Of a DNA stretch of 64,000 bases, positions 1-8,790 are shown one piece after another. Position 1 is the stretch's first letter. Every line of letters begins with the position of its first letter. Location of the stretch: the NCBI GenBank assembly GCA_030065855.1, contig JASJCT010000022.1, positions 52,501 through 116,500 of the forward strand, written 5' to 3'. A program made the translations under genes and the position numbers. The stretch is from Myxococcota bacterium. Its GTDB lineage: Bacteria; Myxococcota_A; Polyangia; JAAYKL01. Below the pieces are notes generated by a model that was not told the DNA's origin, made no database searches, and saw only the letters and a program-made list of their open reading frames with translations.

Positions 1-1040
<1,040 letters not shown>

Positions 1041-1245
1041 TTTTTCTAAGGAACGTAAGAGTCGGGGCGGTTCGCGGACCGCCCATTAGATAAATCGAAA
1101 CCGAGGTTGTGTTCAGGAGCTATCCACGTTCGTCCGTCGGGGCGGTTCGCGAACCGTCCGATGTGCTGTTTTCCTGGACCGGCTCGCTGGAATGAGCCGT
1201 TTATGACAAGGTTACAATCGCCCGAACGTGGGCGATAAACAGGTT
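1041..1245 (+). other. 23S-5S internal transcribed spacer with two near-identical hairpins
   Basis: This spacer of about 205 nt separates 23S from 5S. It contains two near-identical copies of a GC-rich hairpin, at 1061-1084 and 1136-1159, each reading GTCGGGGCGGTTCGCG followed by a complementary arm. A further hairpin lies at 1217-1236 (ATCGCCC paired with GGGCGAT). No tRNA is seen in it. The hairpins are probably RNase processing or anti-termination structures; that role is inference. Confidence 0.7.
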
Positions 1246-1363
1246 TTCCGGTGACGATAGCGGAGGAGCAACACCCGATCCCTTACCGAACTCGGAAGTA
1301 AAGACCTCCAGCGCCGATGGTACTGCAGGGGTGACCCTGTGGGAGAGTAGGACATTGCCGGGA
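1246..1363 (+). rRNA. rrf: 5S ribosomal RNA
   Basis: About 118 nt with a typical 5S layout: 5' TCCGGTGACGATAGC pairs with the 3' end ATTGCCGGGA, and the conserved internal segments CACCCGATCCC, CCGAACTCGGAAGT and GGGAGAGTAGG are all present in order. It follows the 23S gene and its spacer and is directly followed by a strong terminator, closing the rRNA operon. Confidence 0.95.
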
Positions 1364-1372
1364 TTTTTCTTT

Positions 1373-1408
1373 GCCCAGTCAGAGACATCTGACTGGGCTT
1401 TTTTTTTC
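1373..1408 (+). terminator. Intrinsic terminator of the rRNA operon
   Basis: A perfect stem, GCCCAGTCAG paired with CTGACTGGGC around a six-base loop (AGACAT), is followed by ten T residues on the plus strand. It lies ten bases after the 5S gene and ends rRNA transcription. On the minus strand no T-run follows, so it does not serve folE. Confidence 0.93.
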
Positions 1409-1426
1409 TCAACGCCGGGCCAGCGT

Positions 1427-2014
1427 TTATTCTTCGGCGTTTATGGCACTTAAGAATTCGGTCCTCGATGCTTTGTCGGTCAGAAGTGCGCCGGCGTAAC
1501 TCGCCGTCACTGCTCGGCTTCCGGGTTTTCGCACGCCGCGAATCACCATGCACAGCTGCTCCGCGTCGAGCAGGCAAGCCGCGCCCTTGGCCCCGAGATG
1601 GGTGATCAGAGCGCCGGTGATCCCGTGGCCAATCTCCTCTTGAAGGGTGAGCCGGTGGGCAAAGCAGTCGACGAGGCGCGCGATTTTGGAAAGGCCCACA
1701 ATGCGTGGGCCGGGTATATACCCCACATGGGCCACGCCGTGAAAGGGTAGGAGATGGTGTGGGCAGACACTGTGGAAAAACATATCCCGCACGATCACTA
1801 ACCCATCGTCCCCTAGCGTCGTGGAAGCGCCGCCCACGAGGATATCCTTTGGGTCCCAGGCATATCCGTCCAAAAGCTCGTTCATCCACATGTTCGCAGT
1901 ACGAACCGGTGTTTCAATTAGCTCGGGATAGGTGCCTGGGGATCGGCCTACGGCCCGTAGGAAATCCTCAATGGCCTTGGTGAGCTTGGGTGTGCTGTCT
2001 TTTTTTGACGCCAT
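1427..2014 (-). CDS. folE: GTP cyclohydrolase I (FolE-type), with unusual active-site residues
   Basis: 195 residues, normal length for the type I enzyme, which converts GTP to dihydroneopterin triphosphate and formate as the first step of folate/pterin synthesis in the cytoplasm. The core motif CPHHLLPFHG (zinc ligand Cys84 and two His) is followed by HVGYIP, GLSK and LTLQEE (GTP-binding Gln/Glu at 125-126), and the second zinc Cys is at 155 in LCMVIRGV. Two positions differ from the textbook enzyme: Glu in the CEHH motif is Pro, and the catalytic His two residues before the second Cys (E. coli His179) is Gln153. It is last in a minus-strand run after the DUF2203-like and NifU-like genes. 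Family call is firm; full activity is uncertain. Confidence 0.9.
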   Translation of the reverse strand: MASKKDSTPKLTKAIEDFLRAVGRSPGTYPELIETPVRTANMWMNELLDGYAWDPKDILVGGASTTLGDDGLVIVRDMFFHSVCPHHLLPFHGVAHVGYIPGPRIVGLSKIARLVDCFAHRLTLQEEIGHGITGALITHLGAKGAACLLDAEQLCMVIRGVRKPGSRAVTASYAGALLTDKASRTEFLSAINAEE

Positions 2015-2108
2015 GTTACCTCAAGATGACAATAAAATCGTCGTCGTGTCACGCTGCGTAACTTTCGTCTGTCTTGCTTCGCCAAGACAACGCAGGATAG
2101 CACGATAA

Positions 2109-2543
2109 TCAGTGGCGCACAGGCATTGCATCTTCTGGTGCGAGGCCGGGCAGAATGCGTCGCTGTGCGTTCAGATCCTTGTCCGATCGCCACCAGGCAA
2201 TGTCTGTTTCCCCTGGTTGCCAGCTCAAATACGAGCCGGGATAGGGCCCGCCTGGCAAGATGATTTCCATGGTCTGTTCGTCCAGCATCTGAGCACCCAC
2301 AGCGGCCATGTCATTGTGGGTGGTTCGCCGCTGTCGACTGAGCAGCAATAACCGCTCTTTGAGCCGAATCACCAATGGCGGATCGTGCGGGTGAATGTCC
2401 GGTACGGCGTCCTTGGCAATCACGCCCAGGTCTGCAAGGTCACACCGGCAGGATGCCTCTTCTTTGGCAATGCGGATCAGTCGCTCGGCCCACAGCTCAA
2501 GGCGGCAGAGCATCTCGGGTGCGGGCTTGTTGGTTTGGGTCAT
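2109..2543 (-). CDS. DUF2203-like small protein
   Basis: 144 residues. The second half resembles the DUF2203 pattern: a short helical stretch (LKERLLLLSRQRR) and then a beta-like segment with SYLSWQPGETDIAWWRSD, matching the family's typical 'cw..ge..i.yWh..d' ending. The function of DUF2203 is unknown. It sits between the NifU-like gene (28 bases upstream) and folE (94 bases downstream) on the same strand and may be cotranscribed. The N-terminal third is less family-like, so the assignment is tentative. Confidence 0.6.
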   Translation of the reverse strand: MTQTNKPAPEMLCRLELWAERLIRIAKEEASCRCDLADLGVIAKDAVPDIHPHDPPLVIRLKERLLLLSRQRRTTHNDMAAVGAQMLDEQTMEIILPGGPYPGSYLSWQPGETDIAWWRSDKDLNAQRRILPGLAPEDAMPVRH

Positions 2544-2570
2544 TGGTCGCTCAGTCGCGGTTGCGCAAGC

Positions 2571-2792
2571 TTATACAGGTATGACCCCTTCAATCTCCGG
2601 TATTTCCTGCTGCAGGGTGCGCATGACGCCCATTTGCAGGGTCATGGCTGCTGAGGGGCAGCCATGACATGCGCCCATCAGACGAACCTTGACCTGGTTT
2701 CCATCCATTCCCACGAATTCAATATCGCCGCCGTCCATCTGAAGGGCAGGCCTGATTTTTTCCTCGATTATCTTTTGGATGCGCTCTTCCAT
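2571..2792 (-). CDS. NifU C-terminal domain-like Fe-S scaffold protein
   Basis: 73 residues starting MEERIQKI and forming a stand-alone NifU C-terminal (Nfu) domain. It contains MDGGDIEFVG and the Fe-S ligand motif ACHGCPSAAMTLQMGV, with the CxxC that holds a transferable [4Fe-4S] cluster between subunits of a dimer. The likely role is Fe-S cluster carriage to apo-proteins. The start at 2792 was chosen because AAGGA lies eight bases upstream and the domain begins there; a longer in-frame extension upstream is non-family sequence. It heads the minus-strand run toward folE. Confidence 0.92.
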   Translation of the reverse strand: MEERIQKIIEEKIRPALQMDGGDIEFVGMDGNQVKVRLMGACHGCPSAAMTLQMGVMRTLQQEIPEIEGVIPV

Positions 2793-2844
2793 TGGTGTTC
2801 CTTTCAAAAAGTGCAGGCACCTTTTGCCTGTCTCTTTTAATGAT

Positions 2845-2854
2845 AACGTACGTT
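2845..2854. promoter_or_regulatory. Palindrome AACGTACGTT between divergent nfu and comM
   Basis: A perfect 10-base palindrome lies in the 219-base divergent gap between the NifU-like gene and comM-recA. It could be an operator, but it does not match an SOS box consensus that I can name, and no clear -35/-10 pair accompanies it. Recorded as a weak candidate only. Confidence 0.2.
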
Positions 2855-3011
2855 TAGCGTGCGACTGTGTCAAGCACGCCATGGCGGCGATCGCGACCAT
2901 TGGCGGCGCGAGACCGCTACAACGCCAGTCATTTTCCAGCGCACCCTTACCGCGCAATGGCCAACCGATCGGCACACCCTTTGCTTCTGCTGACATGAAA
3001 CGAGGTTGCCG

Positions 3012-4538
3012 ATGAGTGTATGCGTAAAATGCAGCGCCCTTTCCGGGGTCTCTGCTGATGCCGTATCTGTGGAAGTGGACTTGGCCATGGGCCTGCCCGC
3101 ATTTGCCGTCGTGGGATTGCCCGAAGGTGCGGTCCGGGAGTCGAAAGTTCGGGTTGCAGCTGCCTTAAAAAATTGTGGATATGCCATGCCACCCCGCAAG
3201 GTCACGGTCAACCTTGCCCCAGCCGATCTCAAGAAGACCGGGTCTGCGTTTGACCTGGCCATTGCCCTGGGGTTGCTCGCCGGCGTGGGGTTGATAGCCC
3301 CCGATCGGATCAACAGTGTCCTGGTGATTGGCGAGTTAGGTCTCAACGGCACCTGCAGGCCTGTGCCAGGGGCGCTTCCCCACGCATTGTTCGCGCGGAA
3401 AAAGGGGTATGCATCGGTGCTCATTGCCGCTGAAAATGCCAGGGAAGCGGCGGTGGTGTCTGGTATCCGGGTTATTCCAATTCCAAATCTGACTGCAGCG
3501 GTGATGCATCTCACAGGGGAGCGGGAAATCCCTCCCCTACCGCAGACCGAGGTGGATCTCAATGTGGGCGCCGACGATCTCGATATGGCTGACGTCCGTG
3601 GGCAAGAGCATGCCAAACGGGCCATTGAAGTAGCTGCAGCCGGGGGCCATAACCTCGTCATGGTTGGCCCGCCAGGCGCTGGAAAAACCATGCTGGCCCG
3701 CCGACTCGCCACTGTGCTGCCTCCCTTGAGCTTTGAGGAGATGTTGGAGGTGTCTGCAGCCCATTCAGTCCTTGGCATGACCGGTGCCTTGCGGCCGCTG
3801 ATCACCCGAAGACCTTTTCGCGCACCCCACCACACTGTCTCTGATGCGGGGCTCGTGGGTGGGTGCAATCCGCCGCGTCCAGGAGAGGTATCCCTGGCCC
3901 ATAACGGGGTGTTGTTTCTCGACGAGTTGCCCGAATTTAAGCGGCACGTGCTCGAAGTCCTGCGGGAGCCCCTCGAAGAGGGTGCGATAACAATTTCCCG
4001 AGCTGGCGGTCAAACGACCTTTCCTGCCGCATTTACCCTGGTATCGAGCATGAATCCATGTCCGTGCGGTTACTACGGCTCAACCGAACGGGACTGCACC
4101 TGCTCGACCACAGCAGTGGCGCGCTATCGCGCCAAGATCTCCGGACCCCTGCTCGATCGCATTGACCTCCACGTCGAAGTACCGGCTGTGCCCGTGCGAG
4201 AGCTCGGCGGGCGCAGCAATGCTGAAAGTTCTGACATCGTGCGGGAGCGCATCGTGGCAGCGCGGCAGATTCAAACCGAACGATTTAAAGGCACGGAAGC
4301 ACGGTGCAATGGCCAGATGACCCTACGGCAAATCTATCAGCACTGCGCGGTCGACCCTGACGGGCAGCGCTTGTTGGAGCAGGCGATTGACCGCCTCGGC
4401 CTATCTGCACGGGCATATGCCCGGATTCTCAAGGTTGCCCGTACCATTGCCGACCTCGACAGGGGGGGGAAGGCCATCTTACCGACCCACCTGGCCGAGG
4501 CCATTGGCTACAGAACCCTGGATCGAAAACAGGCCTGA
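3012..4538 (+). CDS. comM: YifB/ComM-family Mg-chelatase-like AAA+ ATPase
   Basis: 508 residues in the family layout: N-terminal ChlI-like domain with VDLAMGLPAFAVVGLPEGAVRES and VNLAPADLKKTGSAFDLAIA, an AAA+ module with Walker A GPPGAGKT (about 219-226), Walker B-type LFLDELPEF, the MNPCPCG zinc-like motif, and a C-terminal Mg_chelatase_C domain with the RAYARILKVARTIADL signature. ComM is a hexameric helicase that promotes branch migration during natural transformation; related YifB proteins are widespread. ATG 3012 is preferred over TTG 3006 because GAGG lies six bases before it. recA begins 27 bases downstream, so the two recombination genes are probably one operon. Confidence 0.93.
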   Translation: MSVCVKCSALSGVSADAVSVEVDLAMGLPAFAVVGLPEGAVRESKVRVAAALKNCGYAMPPRKVTVNLAPADLKKTGSAFDLAIALGLLAGVGLIAPDRINSVLVIGELGLNGTCRPVPGALPHALFARKKGYASVLIAAENAREAAVVSGIRVIPIPNLTAAVMHLTGEREIPPLPQTEVDLNVGADDLDMADVRGQEHAKRAIEVAAAGGHNLVMVGPPGAGKTMLARRLATVLPPLSFEEMLEVSAAHSVLGMTGALRPLITRRPFRAPHHTVSDAGLVGGCNPPRPGEVSLAHNGVLFLDELPEFKRHVLEVLREPLEEGAITISRAGGQTTFPAAFTLVSSMNPCPCGYYGSTERDCTCSTTAVARYRAKISGPLLDRIDLHVEVPAVPVRELGGRSNAESSDIVRERIVAARQIQTERFKGTEARCNGQMTLRQIYQHCAVDPDGQRLLEQAIDRLGLSARAYARILKVARTIADLDRGGKAILPTHLAEAIGYRTLDRKQA

Positions 4539-4565
4539 CCAGAGGATGAACAAGGAGAAAAGAAA

Positions 4566-5603
4566 ATGAAGGTAAAAGAAAAACTAAAGGCCCTTACTTC
4601 AGCTGTATCTGAGATCGAAAAGCAGTTTGGACAGGGAGCGATCATGTACTTGGGAAGTGCGCCAGCAGCAGGGGACGTCCCAGCGTTCTCAACCGGATCC
4701 CTGGGGCTCGACATGGTGCTCGGCCCAGGCGGATATCCCCGGGGTCGTCTCATCGAGATCTATGGCCCGGAATCGTCGGGTAAGACCACCCTGACGTTGC
4801 ACGCTATTTCTGAAGTTCAACGGGACGGGGGGGTCTGCGCCTTTATTGATGCAGAACATGCCCTCGATATTTCCTATGCCAGGGCGCTCGGTGTGGATGC
4901 GGATCGCCTTCTCGTGTCCCAGCCGGATTGTGGGGAGCAGGCCCTTGAAATCGCAGATACCCTGATCCATTCGGGCGCGGTCGAGTTGGTGGTCATCGAT
5001 TCTGTCGCAGCCCTGGCACCAAAGGCCGAGATCGAAGGGGAGATGACAGATCACCATGTGGGCCTTCAAGCCAGGATGATGAGCAAGGCCATGCGCAGGC
5101 TGACAGCGATTACCCACCGCACCGGGTCGACCATTATCTTCATCAATCAGACCCGGCAAAAAATCGGGGTGTCATTCGGGAACCCTGAAACAACCACTGG
5201 CGGCAATGCATTGAAATTTTTTGCCTCATTGCGTCTTGATATCCGTCGCATCGGCAAGATTAAAATCAAAGACGAGACCATTGGCAACCGCACAAGGGTC
5301 AAAGTCGTCAAGAACAAGCTGGCGCCTCCATTTCGAGAAGTCGAGTTCGAGATCCGCTTTGGACGCGGTATCTGCCGAAGCGCAGAAATTATGGACCTGG
5401 CTGTTGAGGCAAATATTATCGAAAAATCCGGTGCCCATTTTTCAATGAACGGCGAGCGCCTGGCCCATGGCCGGGAAAACGGCATTGCCCACCTGGAAGC
5501 CCATCCCGCAATGGCAACAGATATCGAGACCCGCCTAAAAGCCGGGGCAGCGAAAAAAGACCCGGGTAAACCCGACCCGTCAAAAAGAGAAAAAGCCGCA
5601 TAA
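4566..5603 (+). CDS. recA: RecA recombinase (divergent loop residues)
   Basis: 345 residues, full length. The protein forms ATP-dependent filaments on single-stranded DNA, pairs strands and activates SOS repressor cleavage. Walker [10 protein letters not shown] is at 67-75, followed by [29 protein letters not shown], and the L2 region [19 protein letters not shown]. Compared with the common RecA pattern (SHMGLQAR, INQIRMKIGVMFG), L1 and L2 carry substitutions ([19 protein letters not shown]). The C-terminus is Lys/Pro-rich rather than acidic. AAGGAG lies ten bases upstream of ATG 4566, in the short gap after comM. Identity is certain; whether this is the only recA in the genome cannot be seen. 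Confidence 0.96.
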   Translation: MKVKEKLKALTSAVSEIEKQFGQGAIMYLGSAPAAGDVPAFSTGSLGLDMVLGPGGYPRGRLIEIYGPESSGKTTLTLHAISEVQRDGGVCAFIDAEHALDISYARALGVDADRLLVSQPDCGEQALEIADTLIHSGAVELVVIDSVAALAPKAEIEGEMTDHHVGLQARMMSKAMRRLTAITHRTGSTIIFINQTRQKIGVSFGNPETTTGGNALKFFASLRLDIRRIGKIKIKDETIGNRTRVKVVKNKLAPPFREVEFEIRFGRGICRSAEIMDLAVEANIIEKSGAHFSMNGERLAHGRENGIAHLEAHPAMATDIETRLKAGAAKKDPGKPDPSKREKAA

Positions 5604-5732
5604 TCGTTGGATAATCCAGGTGCCCTGGCATTGCACCCTACCTTATACGTCGTAATATTACAGATTATATATGCTTATCGGGGGAACTGTCAGGTTAGTT
5701 CCTCTCTAGAAAGAAAGACTTACTGATCAAAA

Positions 5733-5815
5733 TGTAGCTGCGGGGTTTAGCCCCACAGGTGTAAGGATCTAGAATTAAATAGCTTTTCACCGTGGGGATA
5801 AACCCCACGGCTACA
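5733..5815. repeat. Inverted pair of GTGGGGTTTA-type repeats
   Basis: The left arm (5733-5761, beginning TGTAGCTGCGGGGTTTA) and right arm (5788-5815, CACCGTGGGG then ATAAACCCCACGGCTACA) are reverse complements with only a few differences, about 26 bases apart. Each arm is itself a small imperfect palindrome (GGGG TTTA CCCC). This is the look of a REP-like or miniature dispersed repeat. It lies between recA and the sensor-transducer gene. No other copy was noticed in the window. Confidence 0.7.
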
Positions 5816-5848
5816 ACAGGATGCTGGCGCAATAACGGGGCTTGTGTG

Positions 5849-7975
5849 ATGCTTAAAGGTCATCATTGCTATACATCAGCAGGCCTGGTGATTGTCTTGA
5901 TGATTCTGACACTTTGCATTTCCCCCAATGCCCGCGCCGAACCGATTATTGTCTCTCCCCTGCCTGAGATGTCGAAAATCGGTCGCTATTTCGAGTATCT
6001 GGAAGTTGCAGATCCCAACCTAACCGTTGACGACATTATTCACAACAGACACGGTGGTACCTGGATTCAATCGCAAAAAGATGCGCCTGGCTTTGGATTT
6101 AAACAAACCGTCTTCTGGGTGCGGTTTACAGTGAAAAATACGAGCAGCAGTGAGGTGGCATTTTTTTTCGAACAGGCCTATCCACTGGTGGATAGTCTAA
6201 AGCTGTTTGATTTAAAAAGCGATGGCACCCATGCAGTCACTGAGGTGGGAGATATAAAACCCTTTTCCGAGCGTCCCTACGAGCACAGCAGCTTTGTATT
6301 TCCGTTGACGATAGGGCCGAATGCCGAGAAGACGTATTATCTCAAGCAGCATACGCAAAGTGCCATGAGCCTGCACTTCAATATCTGGTCACCGGATCGG
6401 TTCAGAAAAAAAGCGCTCATAAAAGAGCGCATGTTGATGTTGTATTACGGTATGGCGCTGGTAATAGCAATCTATAATCTATTTCTCTATTTTTTCATTC
6501 GGCATATTTCATACCTCTTTTATGCATTATATGTTTTCTTTTTCCTTCTCTTTATTATGACAATGAACGGCACGGCATTTCAATTTTTGTGGCCGAACTA
6601 TCCATGGTTTGGCAATTGGTGCATCCCGATCTTGCTTTTGACGCTTATTGTATTTGCAGTTTTATTTTTCTTATATTTTTTGAAATTGAAATTGACTGCA
6701 CCGCTCACATATAAGATAGTAAAATATCTAATCACTTATGTAACAATAATTCAATTTGCAATATGCTCGTTTGCACCCTATCGCATATCAATTCGGCTAA
6801 CAGCTATTTGGACAATCGTCGTCTGTATATTTTCCTTGCTTGCCGGCTTTCGGCTTGCTTTTAAGAAACATCGGCCGGCCATTTTCTATACTGTTTCGTG
6901 GGCTGCTTTCTTAATCGGTGCCTTGTTGTTTCTTTTCAGGGTGTTTGCCATTCTGGACAAGAATATAGTAACGGATTGGGCGCTCCAGATCGGATCTGTG
7001 TTTCAACTCATCCTCCTATCGACCGGACTCGCGGATCGCATCAATACACTGCGCAAGGAATCTGAGATACTCATTGCCAAAACGGAAAACGCGTATGCGG
7101 AACAGATGAATGTGATTCGGGTTGCAAACAGGCTCAGTGATATGATCGATGACCTCGTCCATACTGTTGAGCGGGTAGCCGCGTCTTTTTCAGAGAAAGT
7201 CCAAGGGCAGGCATACTCGATTGGCAGCATCATCACTGAGGTGGGTAGCTTGAAAGAGCTTGCCCGGCAGACCTCCTCGTCTGCCGTATCGACGCGCGTC
7301 ACCGCAGAGAAGAGCAGGGCTGAATCGCTGGAAGGCACCCATATTGTCGAGCGGCTAAAAGCTGGCTTCGGCGAGATCAACGAGATGAACGAGCTCTCCC
7401 AGGCAGAGTTTACAGATCTCGCCGAAAAGGCCGAGAAAATCGAAGATATTCTCGAGAGCAATCGGGAGATCGCCGACAGGATTAAAATCTTGGCCATTAA
7501 TGCGGCCATCCAGGCGGCAAAGGCAGGGGAACACGGCCTAGGGTTTCGGTTCGTAGCAGGCGAGCTCAAGGCCATGATTGCAGACACAGAGGAGAGCCTT
7601 GTCAAGAGTCACCAATTGCTGGGTGACATTCGCGCCCGGGCCAGGCAGACGTCTCAGACCATCGAGCAGGGCACCAAGGGATTGCAAAAACAGACCAAGG
7701 AGCTGGGATTGGCAGACAAACTCATGCGTCGGCTTGCAGATTCCTTTTCCGAAACAGTGGATTCAGTCAATGCCATCACTGGCGATGCGAAATTGCAAGA
7801 GGATAGAATAAACAAGGTCGGGGTTGGCGTAGACAATATCGATTTGGTGGCAGAACAGATAGAACAAGCAGCGGACAAACTCATCACCAGCGTAGAAAAA
7901 ATCGTATCATCCCAAGGAGAGCTGAGACACGTGCTGGCCGGCACAGCGCCGTCGACACAAGGAGACGGGCCATAG
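5849..7975 (+). CDS. 7TMR-DISM sensor fused to a chemoreceptor-like cytoplasmic domain
   Basis: 708 residues. A signal peptide (about 1-30, ending NARA/EP) precedes an extracytoplasmic 7TMR-DISMED2-like beta domain (about 35-180; FWVRFTVKN, FFEQAYPLVDSLKLF). Seven hydrophobic helices follow (about 190-400; YYGMALVIAIYNLFLYFFIRH is typical). Next come a coiled coil and a methyl-accepting-like hairpin whose tip reads ILAINAAIQAAKAGEHG. The likely role is sensing a periplasmic ligand and passing the signal through the coiled coil. The tip differs from the usual QTNLLALNAAIEAARAGE, so CheA/CheW coupling is uncertain. ATG 5849 is chosen because it begins the signal peptide; no strong ribosome site. 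The gene is AT-richer than its neighbours. Confidence 0.85.
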   Translation: MLKGHHCYTSAGLVIVLMILTLCISPNARAEPIIVSPLPEMSKIGRYFEYLEVADPNLTVDDIIHNRHGGTWIQSQKDAPGFGFKQTVFWVRFTVKNTSSSEVAFFFEQAYPLVDSLKLFDLKSDGTHAVTEVGDIKPFSERPYEHSSFVFPLTIGPNAEKTYYLKQHTQSAMSLHFNIWSPDRFRKKALIKERMLMLYYGMALVIAIYNLFLYFFIRHISYLFYALYVFFFLLFIMTMNGTAFQFLWPNYPWFGNWCIPILLLTLIVFAVLFFLYFLKLKLTAPLTYKIVKYLITYVTIIQFAICSFAPYRISIRLTAIWTIVVCIFSLLAGFRLAFKKHRPAIFYTVSWAAFLIGALLFLFRVFAILDKNIVTDWALQIGSVFQLILLSTGLADRINTLRKESEILIAKTENAYAEQMNVIRVANRLSDMIDDLVHTVERVAASFSEKVQGQAYSIGSIITEVGSLKELARQTSSSAVSTRVTAEKSRAESLEGTHIVERLKAGFGEINEMNELSQAEFTDLAEKAEKIEDILESNREIADRIKILAINAAIQAAKAGEHGLGFRFVAGELKAMIADTEESLVKSHQLLGDIRARARQTSQTIEQGTKGLQKQTKELGLADKLMRRLADSFSETVDSVNAITGDAKLQEDRINKVGVGVDNIDLVAEQIEQAADKLITSVEKIVSSQGELRHVLAGTAPSTQGDGP

Positions 7976-8054
7976 CAACCCGCCAGCGTTCATCCCCGGC
8001 GCAATTCCTCATAGTGTGCAGGTAGTGATAGACATCTTATTTTGGATTTTTGCA

Positions 8055-8082
8055 TTGACACTATACGCCAATGGCGTATTAT
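8055..8082 (+). promoter_or_regulatory. higBA promoter with operator between -35 and -10
   Basis: A consensus -35 (TTGACA, 8055-8060) and a near-consensus -10 (TATTAT, 8077-8082) are 16 bases apart. A perfect palindrome ATACGCCAATGGCGTAT (8063-8079) fills the spacer and overlaps the -10. This is the expected place for the antitoxin to bind and repress its own operon. Transcription would begin near the toxin start codon at 8089, implying a leaderless or nearly leaderless message. Confidence 0.65.
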
Positions 8083-8088
8083 CATAAT

Positions 8089-8403
8089 ATGATCTTTGTT
8101 GAGACATCCATCTTCACAAAGGAAATTGAGCGCCTGCTTCCAGATGAAGATTATCGCATGTTGCAAACTTCGTTGATGTTGAGACCTGATGCTGGTCAGT
8201 TGATTCGCGGCAGCAGTGGTTTGCGGAAAGTACGGTGGAAATATCCTGGAAAAGGAAAGCGCGGCGCTTTGCGCGTGATCTATTACTGGGATCCTCCTGA
8301 TAGAATCTTCATGCTGCTACCGTACAGAAAAAATGAGCAAGAAGACTTGACTGTTAACCAACTCAAGCTGCTTAGGCGCTTGATAAAGGAGTGGCCGTCA
8401 TGA
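8089..8403 (+). CDS. higB: RelE/HigB-type toxin
   Basis: 104 residues with a RelE/HigB fold pattern: MIFVETSIFTKEIERLL at the start, DYRMLQTSLMLRPDAGQLI, the basic stretch SGLRKVRWK, RGALRVIYYW, and a C-terminal hydrophobic strand with FMLLPYRKNEQEDL. Such toxins cut mRNA on the ribosome. The partner antitoxin gene overlaps its stop codon (ATGA at 8400-8403), and an autoregulatory palindrome lies upstream. ATG 8089 is chosen over ATG 8071 because the family begins MIFVET and because 8071 lies inside the predicted promoter. There is no Shine-Dalgarno sequence. Confidence 0.9.
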   Translation: MIFVETSIFTKEIERLLPDEDYRMLQTSLMLRPDAGQLIRGSSGLRKVRWKYPGKGKRGALRVIYYWDPPDRIFMLLPYRKNEQEDLTVNQLKLLRRLIKEWPS

Positions 8404-8693
8404 AAAATGATGACTTCGATAAGCTTGTTGCAAGCATAAAGGAGGCCAGAGATATCAAGGCCGGTCTAAAAAAGCCCAGCCGGATATTTGAAATCGAACC
8501 TCCTGATATTAAGACGGTTCGAGAGAAGCTCAATGTTTCACAGAGCGAATTTGCGCTGATGATTGGTGTTAGCATCCGGACGTTACAAAATTGGGAGCAA
8601 GGAAGGCGCAAGCCAGAGGGACCAGCAAAAGCGCTGCTGCGAATCGCATCGAGAAACCCAAGAGCAGTCCTCGACGCCCTTCACGCGGAATAG
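8400..8693 (+). CDS. higA: HigA-type antitoxin, XRE-family DNA-binding protein
   Basis: 97 residues with a helix-turn-helix in the C-terminal half: VREKLNVSQSEFALMIGVSIRTLQNWEQGRRKPEG is a typical XRE/Cro motif (each key helix visible). The N-terminal half probably wraps the toxin. The start ATG 8400 overlaps the toxin stop (ATGA), with AAAGGA nine bases upstream, indicating translational coupling. The protein most likely neutralises the upstream toxin and represses the operon through the palindrome at 8063-8079. Toxin-first order is characteristic of HigBA. Confidence 0.92.
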   Translation: MKNDDFDKLVASIKEARDIKAGLKKPSRIFEIEPPDIKTVREKLNVSQSEFALMIGVSIRTLQNWEQGRRKPEGPAKALLRIASRNPRAVLDALHAE

Positions 8694-8790
8694 GTAGGCC
8701 AACGATCGCTCAGCTTAGCTTAGCAACCCCCTGAGTACCGCATTTAGTACCGCATTTGTTACTTTTTCTAAGTGCGATGAAAGGATTAAA

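Noticed and set aside
2870-3868. A 332-residue frame antisense to comM
   Set aside because: Overlaps the well-supported comM gene on the opposite strand; Arg/Ser/Pro-rich shadow composition and no recognisable domain.
8694-8790. Direct repeat AGTACCGCATTT after higA as an attachment site
   Set aside because: Only two short copies and no integrase or tRNA next to them.
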